From NCBI RefSeq assembly GCF_001419985.1, contig NZ_LJAL01000002.1:248001-312000 (forward strand): DNA of 64,000 bases, read 5' to 3'. Position 1 is the stretch's first letter. Each line of letters starts with the position of its first letter. The notes below the pieces were generated by a model, which had not been told where the DNA came from, ran no database searches, and was given only the letters and a program-made list of their open reading frames with translations. This stretch comes from Loktanella sp. 5RATIMAR09 (GTDB lineage: Bacteria > Pseudomonadota > Alphaproteobacteria > Rhodobacterales > Rhodobacteraceae). Position numbers and translations under genes: made by a program. This document shows positions 12,152 through 19,999 of this stretch, piece after piece.

Positions 12152-13018
12152 CTAGGTCCGTTTGCGTGTTTCAAACCGCGGCAGCATCGCTGAAAAATCC
12201 TTGCCCCGTCCGTCCTCATCTTCCACAAAATTTGCGTAAAGATCGCGTGCGGCCAGCCCCATCGGGGTATCGGCATCGACAGCCTCTGCAGCCATCTGGC
12301 TCAGGTTAAGATCTTTGAGCATCAGTTCCGCCGCAAAACCGGGTTGATAGCCGTTGTCGGCGGGGCTCTGCGGGCCGATGCCCGGTGCGGGGCAATAGGC
12401 GTTCAGCGACCATGAATAGCCCGATGAGGTGCTGACCACATCGAACATCGCCTGCCTGTCGAGGCCGAGTTTATCAGCCAGCACGAAGGCTTCGCAGGTG
12501 GCAATCATGGTGGCCCCGAGGATCATGTTGTTGCAGATTTTCGCGGCCTGTCCGTTGCCGGCATCGCCGCAATGCACGGCCTTTTGCCCCATGATGTCAA
12601 AGAGTGGCTGGACAGTGGCGAAGGCTTCTGCCGTGCCGCCAGCCATGAAGGTGAGCGTGCCGTTTGTCGCCCCGCCAATGCCGCCGGAAACTGGGGCATC
12701 AACCGCTTGCAGGCCTGCCGCATGTGCCTCTGCCGCGACCGCGCGCGCGCTTTCAACATCGACGGTTGAGCAATCAAGGTGTATAGCACCCGCTTTCATC
12801 GCGGGGTGGATTTCGGCGGCGACCGCGCGCAGGATTGCGCCGTTGGGCAGCATCGTGATGACCACATCGGCGTCTTTGGCGGCGGCTGCGGCGTTGTCTG
12901 CCAAGGTCAGGCCCACGGGTGCGGCTGCCGTGTCAAAACCCACCACGTCATGCGCCTTGGCCAGATTTGCGGCCATTGGCGCGCCCATGTTGCCCAGTCC
13001 GATAAATCCGATTTTCAT
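12152..13018 (-). CDS. mmsB: 3-hydroxyisobutyrate dehydrogenase
   Basis: NAD-dependent oxidation of 3-hydroxyisobutyrate to methylmalonate semialdehyde in valine degradation. The 288-residue beta-hydroxyacid dehydrogenase has the Rossmann start KIGFIGLGNMGAPMAANLAK, the substrate motif DAPVSGGIGGATNGTLTFMA and the catalytic lysine region GNGQAAKICNNMILG. The C-terminal segment FAAELMLKDLNLS is also typical. I start at ATG 13018, which overlaps the stop of the upstream HIBCH gene by 4 bases (ATGA). It is the last gene of the acyl-CoA dehydrogenase-HIBCH-mmsB operon. Confidence 0.95.
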   Translation of the reverse strand: MKIGFIGLGNMGAPMAANLAKAHDVVGFDTAAAPVGLTLADNAAAAAKDADVVITMLPNGAILRAVAAEIHPAMKAGAIHLDCSTVDVESARAVAAEAHAAGLQAVDAPVSGGIGGATNGTLTFMAGGTAEAFATVQPLFDIMGQKAVHCGDAGNGQAAKICNNMILGATMIATCEAFVLADKLGLDRQAMFDVVSTSSGYSWSLNAYCPAPGIGPQSPADNGYQPGFAAELMLKDLNLSQMAAEAVDADTPMGLAARDLYANFVEDEDGRGKDFSAMLPRFETRKRT

Positions 13019-14058
13019 GTCTTGTCCTCCCATTGCAGCGCGTTGCTGCCCAAGTCGTCTGTCATGGCGGCCACATCTGCTGTGGATACGTCCTGCCAGT
13101 TGGCGTGTTGCCAGATAGGGGCCCGGTCACGGTCGATGATCGCCGCGCGGATCCCCTCGATAAAGTCACCTTGCGCGCCGCAGCGGTAGGTATAGCGGAA
13201 TTCGTGGTCGAGCGCGTTTTCGATGCGCGGATCGCGCCGGACCGATTGGATGATTTGCGTTGCAACCGCCATCCCGAGCGGGGCGTTGCGATCCATCAGC
13301 TTGCGCGCTTGTGCGCTTGCGGGGCCATCATCGCCTAGAAGCGCCTGATAGATATCGCCAAGGCTGGTACCGACAAAACAGTGGTCAATCTCGGCCTGCC
13401 AGTCCGCAAGACGGGCCGGCGGTGCGGGTTTGGCTGCTGCATCAATAGCGGCGGTGTCACCGGTGGAGATGAGGGTGTCTTTCAAGCAATCCCAAGCGTC
13501 CTGCGGCACAAAGTGATCGGCAAAGCCTGCATAGATCGCATCGCCTGCGTCCATCCGGTCGCCCGTCAGCCCAAGGTATTGACCGCAATGCCCCGGTGCT
13601 TTGGCCAGGATCAGTGATCCGCCCACATCCGGCACCAGACCGATACTACATTCCGGCATGGCGATCTGGCTGGTTTCGCTGACAATCCGCTGTGCGGCAT
13701 GGCAGCCCACACCAACGCCGCCGCCCATGGTAAAGCCGTGCAGGAAACTGACGATAGGCTTGGTGTAATTGTAGATTTTCGCATTGAGGCGGTATTCGTC
13801 GCGCCAGAAACGCTGGCCATAGTCAAAGTCACCGCGCTGTCCGGTGGTGTACATGTCGGCAATGTCACCGCCCGAACAAAAGGCGCGGTCGCCCGCGCCG
13901 TCAATCACGATCAGCGCCACATCGGGATCGTCGCGCCAGCTGTCCAGCGCGTCTTCGATCGCCAGACACATATCCCAGGTCAGCGCGTTCAGGGCCTTGG
14001 GGCGGTTCAGCGTGATGTATCCCGCGCGTCCGGTCTTGCGGATGACGATATCGGTCAT
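13015..14058 (-). CDS. 3-hydroxyisobutyryl-CoA hydrolase (enoyl-CoA hydratase/isomerase family)
   Basis: Crotonase-fold protein of 347 residues, the length of HIBCH rather than of simple hydratases (about 260). Oxyanion-hole and active-site segments are visible in VIDGAGDRAFCSGGDIADMY and FLHGFTMGGGVGVGCHAAQR, with the HIBCH-like MPECSIGLVPDVGGSLILA. In valine breakdown it releases CoA from 3-hydroxyisobutyryl-CoA before MmsB acts. Both neighbours belong to the same pathway and both junctions overlap by 4 bases, which supports this choice over a general enoyl-CoA hydratase. Confidence 0.9.
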   Translation of the reverse strand: MTDIVIRKTGRAGYITLNRPKALNALTWDMCLAIEDALDSWRDDPDVALIVIDGAGDRAFCSGGDIADMYTTGQRGDFDYGQRFWRDEYRLNAKIYNYTKPIVSFLHGFTMGGGVGVGCHAAQRIVSETSQIAMPECSIGLVPDVGGSLILAKAPGHCGQYLGLTGDRMDAGDAIYAGFADHFVPQDAWDCLKDTLISTGDTAAIDAAAKPAPPARLADWQAEIDHCFVGTSLGDIYQALLGDDGPASAQARKLMDRNAPLGMAVATQIIQSVRRDPRIENALDHEFRYTYRCGAQGDFIEGIRAAIIDRDRAPIWQHANWQDVSTADVAAMTDDLGSNALQWEDKT

Positions 14059-15191
14059 TGGATCATATGGCGGGCGGTGATTAACCGCATGATTTCGTTC
14101 GTCCCTTCAAGGATCTGGTGCACGCGCAGATCGCGCACGATTTTTTCGATCCCGTAGTCCGCCAGATAGCCGTAACCGCCGTGCAGTTGCAGGCACCCGT
14201 CCGCGACTTCGCTGCCGGTTTCGGTGCAGAGTTTCTTGGCCATGGCGCAGAACTTCGTCGCATCCGGTGCACCTTGGTCCAGCTTCCAAGCAGCTTGACG
14301 CAGGAAGGTGCGCGCCGATTGCAGTGCGATTTCCATATCCGCCAATCGGAATTGTAACCCCTGAAACTGGTCGATGGATTTTCCAAAAGCTTTGCGTTCG
14401 GCCATATAGGCGACCGTTTGATCCAAAGCGGACTGTGCCGCCCCAATCGAACAGGCCGCGATGTTCAACCGCCCGCCATCAAGGCCCGCCATGGCGTATT
14501 TGAAGCCCATGCCTTCCTCGCCCAACAGGTTCTCTGCCGGGGCAGGGCAGCTATCCATCTGGACCTGCCGCGTGGGTTGCGACCGCCAACCCATCTTGTC
14601 CTCAAGCCCGCCAAAGGACAGGCCGGGTGCGCCATCTTCGACAAGAATTGCGCTGATCCCTTTGGGACCATCGTCGCCGGTGCGGGCCATGACGATGTAG
14701 GCGTCAGAGTACCCGCCGCCCGAAATGAATGCCTTGGTGCCTGTCAGATGATAGCCCGTATTATCGCGCACCGCTTTTGTTTTGAGGGCGGCTGCGTCTG
14801 ACCCTGAGCCCGGTTCGGTCAGACAGTAGGACAGGATCGTTTCCATGGTCAGGGCCTTGGGCAAAATACGATCTTTCAGCGCATCCGAGCCGTAGGCGTC
14901 GATCATACGGGCACACATATTGTGGATCGACAGAAATGCCGAAACGGAGGCGCATGATTGCGACAGGGCCTCGAAAACAAGGGTTGCATCAAGGCGCGAC
15001 AGGCCCGATCCGCCGTGGTCTTCGGATACATAAAGACCACCAAACCCTAGCTCGGCCAGTTTCAGCCAAAGGTCTTTGGGGATCGTGCCATCGCGTTCCC
15101 ACGTGCGGGCATGGGGCGCGATATGCTCTTGCCCGAAATCGCGGGCCATATCGAAAATTGCGGATTGTTCTTCTGTCAGAGCAAAGTTCAT
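14055..15191 (-). CDS. Acyl-CoA dehydrogenase (probable isobutyryl-CoA dehydrogenase)
   Basis: FAD enzyme of 378 residues with the family signatures CLTEPGSGSDAAALKTKA and QLHGGYGYLADYGIEKIVRD, and the C-terminal RVHQILEGTNEIMRLITAR. The catalytic glutamate lies in LEGTNE. It should oxidise a short branched acyl-CoA to an enoyl-CoA and pass electrons to ETF. The valine-specific genes directly downstream point to isobutyryl-CoA as substrate. It is the first gene of the operon. A palindrome (TGAACA-CT-TGTTCA) lies just before it and may be a repressor site. Confidence 0.9.
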   Translation of the reverse strand: MNFALTEEQSAIFDMARDFGQEHIAPHARTWERDGTIPKDLWLKLAELGFGGLYVSEDHGGSGLSRLDATLVFEALSQSCASVSAFLSIHNMCARMIDAYGSDALKDRILPKALTMETILSYCLTEPGSGSDAAALKTKAVRDNTGYHLTGTKAFISGGGYSDAYIVMARTGDDGPKGISAILVEDGAPGLSFGGLEDKMGWRSQPTRQVQMDSCPAPAENLLGEEGMGFKYAMAGLDGGRLNIAACSIGAAQSALDQTVAYMAERKAFGKSIDQFQGLQFRLADMEIALQSARTFLRQAAWKLDQGAPDATKFCAMAKKLCTETGSEVADGCLQLHGGYGYLADYGIEKIVRDLRVHQILEGTNEIMRLITARHMIQ

Positions 15192-15212
15192 TCTTGCCTC
15201 CCGTCAAGGAAT

Positions 15213-15226
15213 TGAACACTTGTTCA
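15213..15226 (-). promoter_or_regulatory. Candidate operator of the valine-degradation operon
   Basis: Perfect palindrome TGAACA-CT-TGTTCA, 22 bases before the acyl-CoA dehydrogenase start. On the minus strand it follows a possible promoter (TTGCCA ... CATTAT/TATATG), placing it over the expected transcription start. This is a usual spot for a TetR- or GntR-type repressor, but no such regulator gene is adjacent. Confidence 0.45.
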
Positions 15227-15272
15227 TATAATGCGCGGATCGGCGTTCTTTGGCAAGCCATCCAGCGCAAAC

Positions 15273-15302
15273 AAAAAGGCCCACCGCGGGGGTGGGCCTT
15301 TG
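15273..15302 (-). terminator. Rho-independent terminator of mmsA
   Basis: Eleven-pair stem AAAGGCCCACC / GGTGGGCCTTT with a five-base loop. On the minus strand it ends in TTTTTG, right after the mmsA stop. Confidence 0.88.
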
Positions 15303-15306
15303 TCGC

Positions 15307-16806
15307 TTATTCCATCAGCGGGATCGAGAACTCGCCGCCTTCTTTGATGCCTGACGGCCAGCGCGACGTGATCGTCTTGGTGCGTGTGTAGAATTTGAAC
15401 GCATCCGGTCCGTGCTGGTTCAGATCGCCGAACATGGATTTCTTCCACCCGCCAAAGGTGTGATAGGCCAGTGGCACCGGGATCGGCACGTTCACACCGA
15501 CCATGCCGATGTTGATCCGGCTGGCAAAGTCGCGGGCGGTATCGCCGTCACGCGTATAGATCGCGGTGCCGTTGCCGTATTCATGGTCCATCGCAAGGCC
15601 AATCGCCTCTTCATAGTTTTGGGCGCGCATCATCGACAGGACAGGGCCGAAGATCTCTTTTTGATAGATGTCCATGTCCTTGGTGACGTTATCGAACAAG
15701 TGCGGGCCCACGAAAAAGCCGTCTTCATAGCCCTGCAGGTTGAAGTTGCGCCCGTCGACCACCAGTTTTGCGCCTTGGTCGATACCGGACTGCACCAGAC
15801 GGCCAATGTTGGCTTTGGCGGCGGCTGTCACGACAGGGCCGTAATCCACGTCATTGCCTGCGGTATAGGGGCCAACCTTCAGCGCCTCGACCTTGGGCAC
15901 CAGCTTTTCCAGCAAACGATCTGCGGTTTCATCGCCCACGGCTACGGCAACCGAAATCGCCATGCAGCGTTCACCAGCCGCACCATAGCCTGCACCAACC
16001 AGCGCATCTGCGGCTTGGTCCATGTCGGCGTCGGGCATGATGATCATGTGGTTTTTCGCACCACCGAAGCACTGCACGCGTTTGCCCTGCGCACAGCCTG
16101 TACCGTAGATATATTCCGCAATCGGGGTTGATCCGACGAAACCGACCGACTGGATCGTGTCGTCATAAAGGATCGCGTCGACCGCTTCTTTGTCGCCGTT
16201 GACGACCTGCAAGATACCCTTTGGCAGCCCAGCCTCTTCCATCAGTTCGGCCAGCATCAGCGGCACGGAGGGGTCACGCTCGGACGGTTTGAGGATGAAA
16301 GCGTTGCCGCAGGCAATCGCAGGCGCGAACATCCACATCGGGATCATGGCGGGGAAGTTGAAGGGTGTGATGCCAGCGGTCACACCCAAGGGCTGTTTCA
16401 TCGAATACATATCAATGCCGGGGCCCGCGCTGTCGGTGAATTCGCCTTTCAGGAGCTGCGGCGCACCGATGCAGTATTCCACCACCTCAAGGCCACGGAT
16501 CACGTCGCCTTTGGCGTCTGGCAGGGTCTTGCCGTGTTCGCGGGACAGCGCCTCGGCCAGTTTGTCCATATCGCGGTTCAGAAGGCCCACAAAGGCCATC
16601 ATCACACGCGCACGGCGCTGTGGGTTGACGGCGGCCCATGCCGGTTGTGCCTTAGCCGCAATTTCAACGGCTTTGGCCATTTCATCAGCGTTGGCCAGCG
16701 GTACTTTGGCTTGCACTTCGCCAGTGGCGGGGTTGAAGACGTCGGCAAAACGGCCTGACGTGCCTTTGACGTGTTCGCCGCCGATATAGTGGGTCAACTC
16801 TTGCAT
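15307..16806 (-). CDS. mmsA: CoA-acylating methylmalonate-semialdehyde dehydrogenase
   Basis: Converts methylmalonate semialdehyde plus CoA and NAD to propionyl-CoA and CO2 in valine (and inositol or beta-alanine) breakdown. The 499-residue aldehyde dehydrogenase has the typical MmsA N-terminus (LTHYIGGEHVKGTSGRFADV), GITPFNFPAMIPMWMFAPAI, the glycine motif VGFVGSTPIAEYIY and the catalytic cysteine in GAAGERCMAISVAVAVG. I chose ATG 16806; the longer frame runs into the divergent promoter. It has its own terminator and is divergent from a LysR gene, so it is probably regulated separately from the acyl-CoA dehydrogenase operon. Confidence 0.96.
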   Translation of the reverse strand: MQELTHYIGGEHVKGTSGRFADVFNPATGEVQAKVPLANADEMAKAVEIAAKAQPAWAAVNPQRRARVMMAFVGLLNRDMDKLAEALSREHGKTLPDAKGDVIRGLEVVEYCIGAPQLLKGEFTDSAGPGIDMYSMKQPLGVTAGITPFNFPAMIPMWMFAPAIACGNAFILKPSERDPSVPLMLAELMEEAGLPKGILQVVNGDKEAVDAILYDDTIQSVGFVGSTPIAEYIYGTGCAQGKRVQCFGGAKNHMIIMPDADMDQAADALVGAGYGAAGERCMAISVAVAVGDETADRLLEKLVPKVEALKVGPYTAGNDVDYGPVVTAAAKANIGRLVQSGIDQGAKLVVDGRNFNLQGYEDGFFVGPHLFDNVTKDMDIYQKEIFGPVLSMMRAQNYEEAIGLAMDHEYGNGTAIYTRDGDTARDFASRINIGMVGVNVPIPVPLAYHTFGGWKKSMFGDLNQHGPDAFKFYTRTKTITSRWPSGIKEGGEFSIPLME

Positions 16807-16843
16807 AGTGTCCTCCAAATGTTGGTTTGGCCGGACTATATCC

Positions 16844-16901
16844 TTGCATTTTTCACCGTAAAAGAACCAATATCTCAAAACCATTTTGCAAAAATGCAAG
16901 G
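16844..16901. promoter_or_regulatory. LysR-type operator between mmsA and its divergent regulator
   Basis: Three TTGCA half-sites occur between the divergent genes. TTGCA-AAAA-TGCAA (16886-16899) is a perfect palindrome, and a further TTGCA is at 16844-16848. Seen as a larger structure, CCTTGCATTTTT (16842-16853) and AAAAATGCAAGG (16890-16901) are perfect 12-base inverted repeats 36 bases apart. This distribution is typical of LysR recognition plus activation sites. Confidence 0.6.
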
Positions 16902-16906
16902 GCGCG

Positions 16907-17806
16907 ATGGAAAACTGGGATGATATGCGGGTGTTTCTGGCGGTGGCGCGGGCCGAAGGGCTGTCTGCTGCGGCCCCTGTCCTGAAAATGGACCCTTCGA
17001 CATTGGGCCGCCGGATTGCACGGCTCGAGCGCAGTCTGGGTGCGGCCCTCTTTGTGAAATCCCCGCAAGGCTATGCGTTGACCGATCTGGGCGAACGGAT
17101 GAAGGCGCGCGCCGCAGAGGCCGAGGTGCATCTGGCGCGCATCGCCGATGAAGGACAGGAGACTGCGGGGCTGACGGGACAGATCCGGATCGGGGCGCCG
17201 GACGGGGCGGCAAACTATCTGTTGCCGCAGGTTTGTGCGGCTATTCAGGAAAAGAATCCTGATCTTGAAGTACAGATTCTGGCACTGCCGCGCGTCGTGA
17301 ACCTGTCACGGCGCGAGGCGGATATGGCGATTACCGTCAGCCCGCCCGCCGCAGGGCGGCTGACAGTGCAGAAGATCACGGATTATCAGCTCCATCTGGC
17401 GATGCGTTCGGATGCGCCGCCTTTGCAGAGCCTGGCCGATCTGAAGGGGCGGCGGATCGTGGGTTACATTCCGGATATGATTTTCGACAAAGAGCTGGAC
17501 TACCTCAGCGCGATTGATGTGGCGGGCGTGCAGATGGCGTCGAATTCTGTGGCGGTGCAGTTGCAGATGATCCGGCAGGCAGGTGTCGGGATCGTGCATG
17601 ATTTCGCGCTGCCCTTTGCGCCCGAGGTGAAAATGGTGTTGCCCGAGCAGGTGGCGCTGACGCGGTCGTTCTATCTGGTGCGCCATACATCGGACCGGCG
17701 GCTTGACCGGTTGACGCGGTTTGCGCAGGCGCTGCGGGCGGGAATACAGGAAGAAGTCGTGCGGCTGGAACGCACAGCACGCTTGACAGCTAGGCCCCCC
17801 GTTTGA
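16907..17806 (+). CDS. LysR-family transcriptional regulator (divergent from mmsA)
   Basis: The 299-residue protein has an N-terminal winged helix (MENWDDMRVFLAVARAEGLS ... DPSTLGRRIARLERSLGAAL) and a LysR effector-binding domain of normal length. The promoter-facing arrangement with mmsA and the TTGCA repeats between them suggest it controls mmsA. The ligand might be a valine-pathway intermediate, but this is inference. The ATG at 16907 has a nearby AAGGG and gives the usual family N-terminus. Confidence 0.88.
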   Translation: MENWDDMRVFLAVARAEGLSAAAPVLKMDPSTLGRRIARLERSLGAALFVKSPQGYALTDLGERMKARAAEAEVHLARIADEGQETAGLTGQIRIGAPDGAANYLLPQVCAAIQEKNPDLEVQILALPRVVNLSRREADMAITVSPPAAGRLTVQKITDYQLHLAMRSDAPPLQSLADLKGRRIVGYIPDMIFDKELDYLSAIDVAGVQMASNSVAVQLQMIRQAGVGIVHDFALPFAPEVKMVLPEQVALTRSFYLVRHTSDRRLDRLTRFAQALRAGIQEEVVRLERTARLTARPPV

Positions 17807-17844
17807 CACGCTGAAATTCCGGAGGAGAACCAAGGAGTCCACCC

Positions 17845-18279
17845 ATGTTAGTTTCCCAAATGTTGAAGTCGAAACCTGAGGTCGGTGTGATTTCGGTGAC
17901 GCCCTCATCCTCTGTTGCGGATGCGGCCAAGCTCTTGTCACATCATCGTATCGGCACGGTTGTCGTGTCTTCTGATGGTGCAGCGCTGGATGGTATCCTG
18001 TCCGAACGCGATATTGTGCGTGAATTGGGCAAACGGGGCGCGTCGTGTCTGAGCGATCCGGTGAGTGCCTTGATGACGGCCAAGCTCACCACATGCAGCC
18101 CGTCAAACAGCGCACTTGAGGTGCTGGAGATGATGACCGATGGACGCTTCCGACACTTGCCGGTGATGGAAGACGGTAAAATGATCGGTCTCATTTCCAT
18201 CGGGGACGCCGTAAAGGGCCGGTTGGCGCAGTTGGCGATGGAAAAAGAATCGCTCGAAAGCATGATTATGGGCCACTAG
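17845..18279 (+). CDS. CBS-domain pair protein
   Basis: The 144-residue protein consists of almost nothing but two CBS domains (about residues 5-70 and 75-135). Signatures are VADAAKLLSHHRIGTVVV, LDGILSERDIVRELGKRGA and FRHLPVMEDGKMIGLISIGD. Such stand-alone CBS proteins bind adenosine nucleotides and act as energy sensors on partner enzymes. The start has AAGGAG eight bases upstream. It is 39 bases after the LysR gene and 67 before coaD; neither identifies a partner. Confidence 0.92.
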   Translation: MLVSQMLKSKPEVGVISVTPSSSVADAAKLLSHHRIGTVVVSSDGAALDGILSERDIVRELGKRGASCLSDPVSALMTAKLTTCSPSNSALEVLEMMTDGRFRHLPVMEDGKMIGLISIGDAVKGRLAQLAMEKESLESMIMGH

Positions 18280-18346
18280 GCCGCGCTTGCATTCTGCTGT
18301 GCAATATTGTTGCTTGGCGAAACTGTAGAACACCAAGAGGTTTGCC

Positions 18347-18841
18347 ATGCGCGTCGCACTTTACCCCGGCACATTTGATCCGGTCACGCATGGCCATCTG
18401 GACATTATCCGCCGCGCCGCGACCTTGGTGGACCGCTTGGTGATTGGCGTGGCAATCAATCGTGACAAAGGCCCGCTGTTCACGCTGGAAGAGCGGGTTG
18501 AGATGATTGAGGCCGAGGTGCGGCATCTGTCTGTTGATGGCGGATGCGAAATCGTGGCCCATCCGTTCGAGAATCTGCTGATAGATTGTGCCCGCGACGT
18601 GGGTGCGTCTGTGATCGTGCGCGGTCTGCGCGCTGTGGCGGATTTTGAGTACGAATATCAAATGGTTGGTATGAACCGCGCGCTGGATAACACAATCGAG
18701 ACGGTCTTCTTGATGGCCGAGGCCGAGCATCAGGCGATTGCGTCCAAACTGGTCAAAGAGATCGCGCGCCTTGGGGGTGATGTGTCGAAATTCGTGACAC
18801 CCGCCGTGAATACCGCGTTGAAAGAACGGTTCGGCGGTTGA
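18347..18841 (+). CDS. coaD: Phosphopantetheine adenylyltransferase
   Basis: Catalyses the fourth step of coenzyme A synthesis, 4'-phosphopantetheine plus ATP to dephospho-CoA. The 164-residue protein has the nucleotidyltransferase motif YPGTFDPVTHGHLDIIRRA (T/HxGH type), RGLRAVADFEYEYQMVGMNR, and the C-terminal SKLVKEIARLGGDVSKFV. The ribosome site is AAGAGG. Its stop overlaps the TTG start of the following hydrolase gene. Confidence 0.97.
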   Translation: MRVALYPGTFDPVTHGHLDIIRRAATLVDRLVIGVAINRDKGPLFTLEERVEMIEAEVRHLSVDGGCEIVAHPFENLLIDCARDVGASVIVRGLRAVADFEYEYQMVGMNRALDNTIETVFLMAEAEHQAIASKLVKEIARLGGDVSKFVTPAVNTALKERFGG

Positions 18842-19614
18842 GCTGGCTCTGGATGCTGGTTGGAACCTATCTGCTTTACGCTGCTGTGATGGTCATGGTG
18901 CATCCGCGCATCATCTACCCCTTCGGCGCTGACGCCTTTGAAAACCCCGCCTTTCGCCAAGAGGTCGTATCAGATCGCGATGTTTCTATCGCGATCTCGG
19001 AAGGCGCAGATGATTTGGCCGTTTTGTTCTTTATGGGCAATGGTGGGTCGTTGGCCTATTTCACCTATGCGCTGGAGGCTCATCAAACCGCGGATAGAAC
19101 AGTTGCCGCACTGGAGTATCGGGGCGGTGCGGGGATTGCGGGGCGCCCGTCCGAGGCGGGTTTGAAGGCTGATGCGCTGGCGGCCTATGACTGGCTCGCC
19201 GCACAGCATGAAGGGCCAATTGCGGTGCATGGGTTTTCGCTGGGCACGGGATTGGCCATTCATGTGGCGGCAAGGCGGGATGTCGCGGCGATTTTGCTGG
19301 ATGCGCCTTATCCCACGCTGTGCGCACTCATGACCAAAGGGTCATACCTTCCCGCCTGCTATCTGCCGTTTGTGCAGAAATGGCGCTCGCTTGATGACGT
19401 GCCTGCGCTGAATGCGCCGGTTCTGGTGCAGCATGGCACCGCTGATCAGCTGATTCCGATTGGCTATGGCATGGAATTGGCGGATGCGATGAAGGCTGTG
19501 GATCTATCCGTGACATTTCACGGTGTGGAAGGGGCGACCCACAACAATCTGGCAGGGCAGTCAGGCTATCAGGACCGCATCAACGCATTTCTGACGGGCC
19601 TTACGAAAGAATAA
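18838..19614 (+). CDS. Alpha/beta hydrolase
   Basis: The 258-residue protein has an N-terminal membrane anchor or uncleaved signal (LWMLVGTYLLYAAVMVMVH), then a hydrolase fold. The nucleophile elbow is HGFSLGTGLAIH (Ser in GFSLG), the acid Asp lies in VLVQHGTADQLIPI, and the His is in GATHNNL. It resembles the ABHD13/BEM46-like group of membrane-linked hydrolases. A TTG start overlaps the coaD stop (TTGA); an ATG five codons later is possible. The substrate is unknown. Confidence 0.83.
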   Translation: MSWLWMLVGTYLLYAAVMVMVHPRIIYPFGADAFENPAFRQEVVSDRDVSIAISEGADDLAVLFFMGNGGSLAYFTYALEAHQTADRTVAALEYRGGAGIAGRPSEAGLKADALAAYDWLAAQHEGPIAVHGFSLGTGLAIHVAARRDVAAILLDAPYPTLCALMTKGSYLPACYLPFVQKWRSLDDVPALNAPVLVQHGTADQLIPIGYGMELADAMKAVDLSVTFHGVEGATHNNLAGQSGYQDRINAFLTGLTKE

Positions 19615-19636
19615 AGCCGCCCCCGAAGGCGCGGCT
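19610..19636 (-). terminator. Terminator of the DUF1127-like gene (UUCG tetraloop)
   Basis: Read on the minus strand: stem AGCCGCGCC / GGGGCGGCT with one mismatch, capped by a TTCG tetraloop and followed by TTTATTCTTTC. It lies 26 bases after the 52-residue gene and overlaps the end of the hydrolase gene on the other strand. Confidence 0.7.
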
Positions 19637-19661
19637 GGTGTTCTTTCGCGGTGTCGGTCGT

Positions 19662-19820
19662 TTAGCCGTAAATTGATCGGGCTGCGATTTTCGCAGCGTC
19701 CTCGCGGAATATGCCCAGGTCAATTGCGGTTTCCAGAGGCATCGATTCCAGCTCATACTTGAGGCGGCTATAGGCCACGCGTTTCTGGACGGCGGTGCGA
19801 ACTGTGTTCAATACGGTCAT
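19662..19820 (-). CDS. DUF1127-like small protein, 52 residues
   Basis: Short gene with AAGGAG eight bases before its ATG. It encodes a charged, helical protein (MTVLNTVRTAVQKRVAYSRL then YELESMPLETAIDLGIFRED). The pattern of an amphipathic helix followed by 'L..MP.....DLGI.R.D' matches YjiS/DUF1127 proteins. Some of these act in RNA turnover or phosphate and carbon responses in alphaproteobacteria. It stands alone with its own terminator, and a LacI-like palindrome lies 78 bases upstream. The family call is by pattern only. Confidence 0.72.
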   Translation of the reverse strand: MTVLNTVRTAVQKRVAYSRLKYELESMPLETAIDLGIFREDAAKIAARSIYG

Positions 19821-19897
19821 GTGCGTGCTCCTTTGCATTCATGCGGGGTTATCCCGTGACCCACATGTAGCAATGCTGCAGCGCAGAACAACTGACA

Positions 19898-19909
19898 GTT
19901 AGCGCTAGC
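19898..19909. promoter_or_regulatory. LacI-type operator-like palindrome before the DUF1127-like gene
   Basis: GTTAGCGCTAGC differs by one base from the perfect 12-base palindrome GTTAGCGCTAAC. Similar sites precede both gap genes (21022-21035 and 22392-22457). Confidence 0.4.
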
Positions 19910-19949
19910 GGTTATGCAGGGTTTGCATGGCGGATTTTGCAAGTTGCAC

Positions 19950-19981
19950 AAAAAAAAGCCGGCCCAGAGGACCGGCTTTTC
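19950..19981 (-). terminator. Rho-independent terminator of the first gap gene
   Basis: Stem built from AAAAGCCGGCC and GGACCGGCTTTT with a CAGA loop and one bulge. On the minus strand it is followed by eight Ts. It lies about 20 bases after the gap stop. Confidence 0.88.
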
Positions 19982-19999
19982 ATTTTGGTTGTGGATCGC

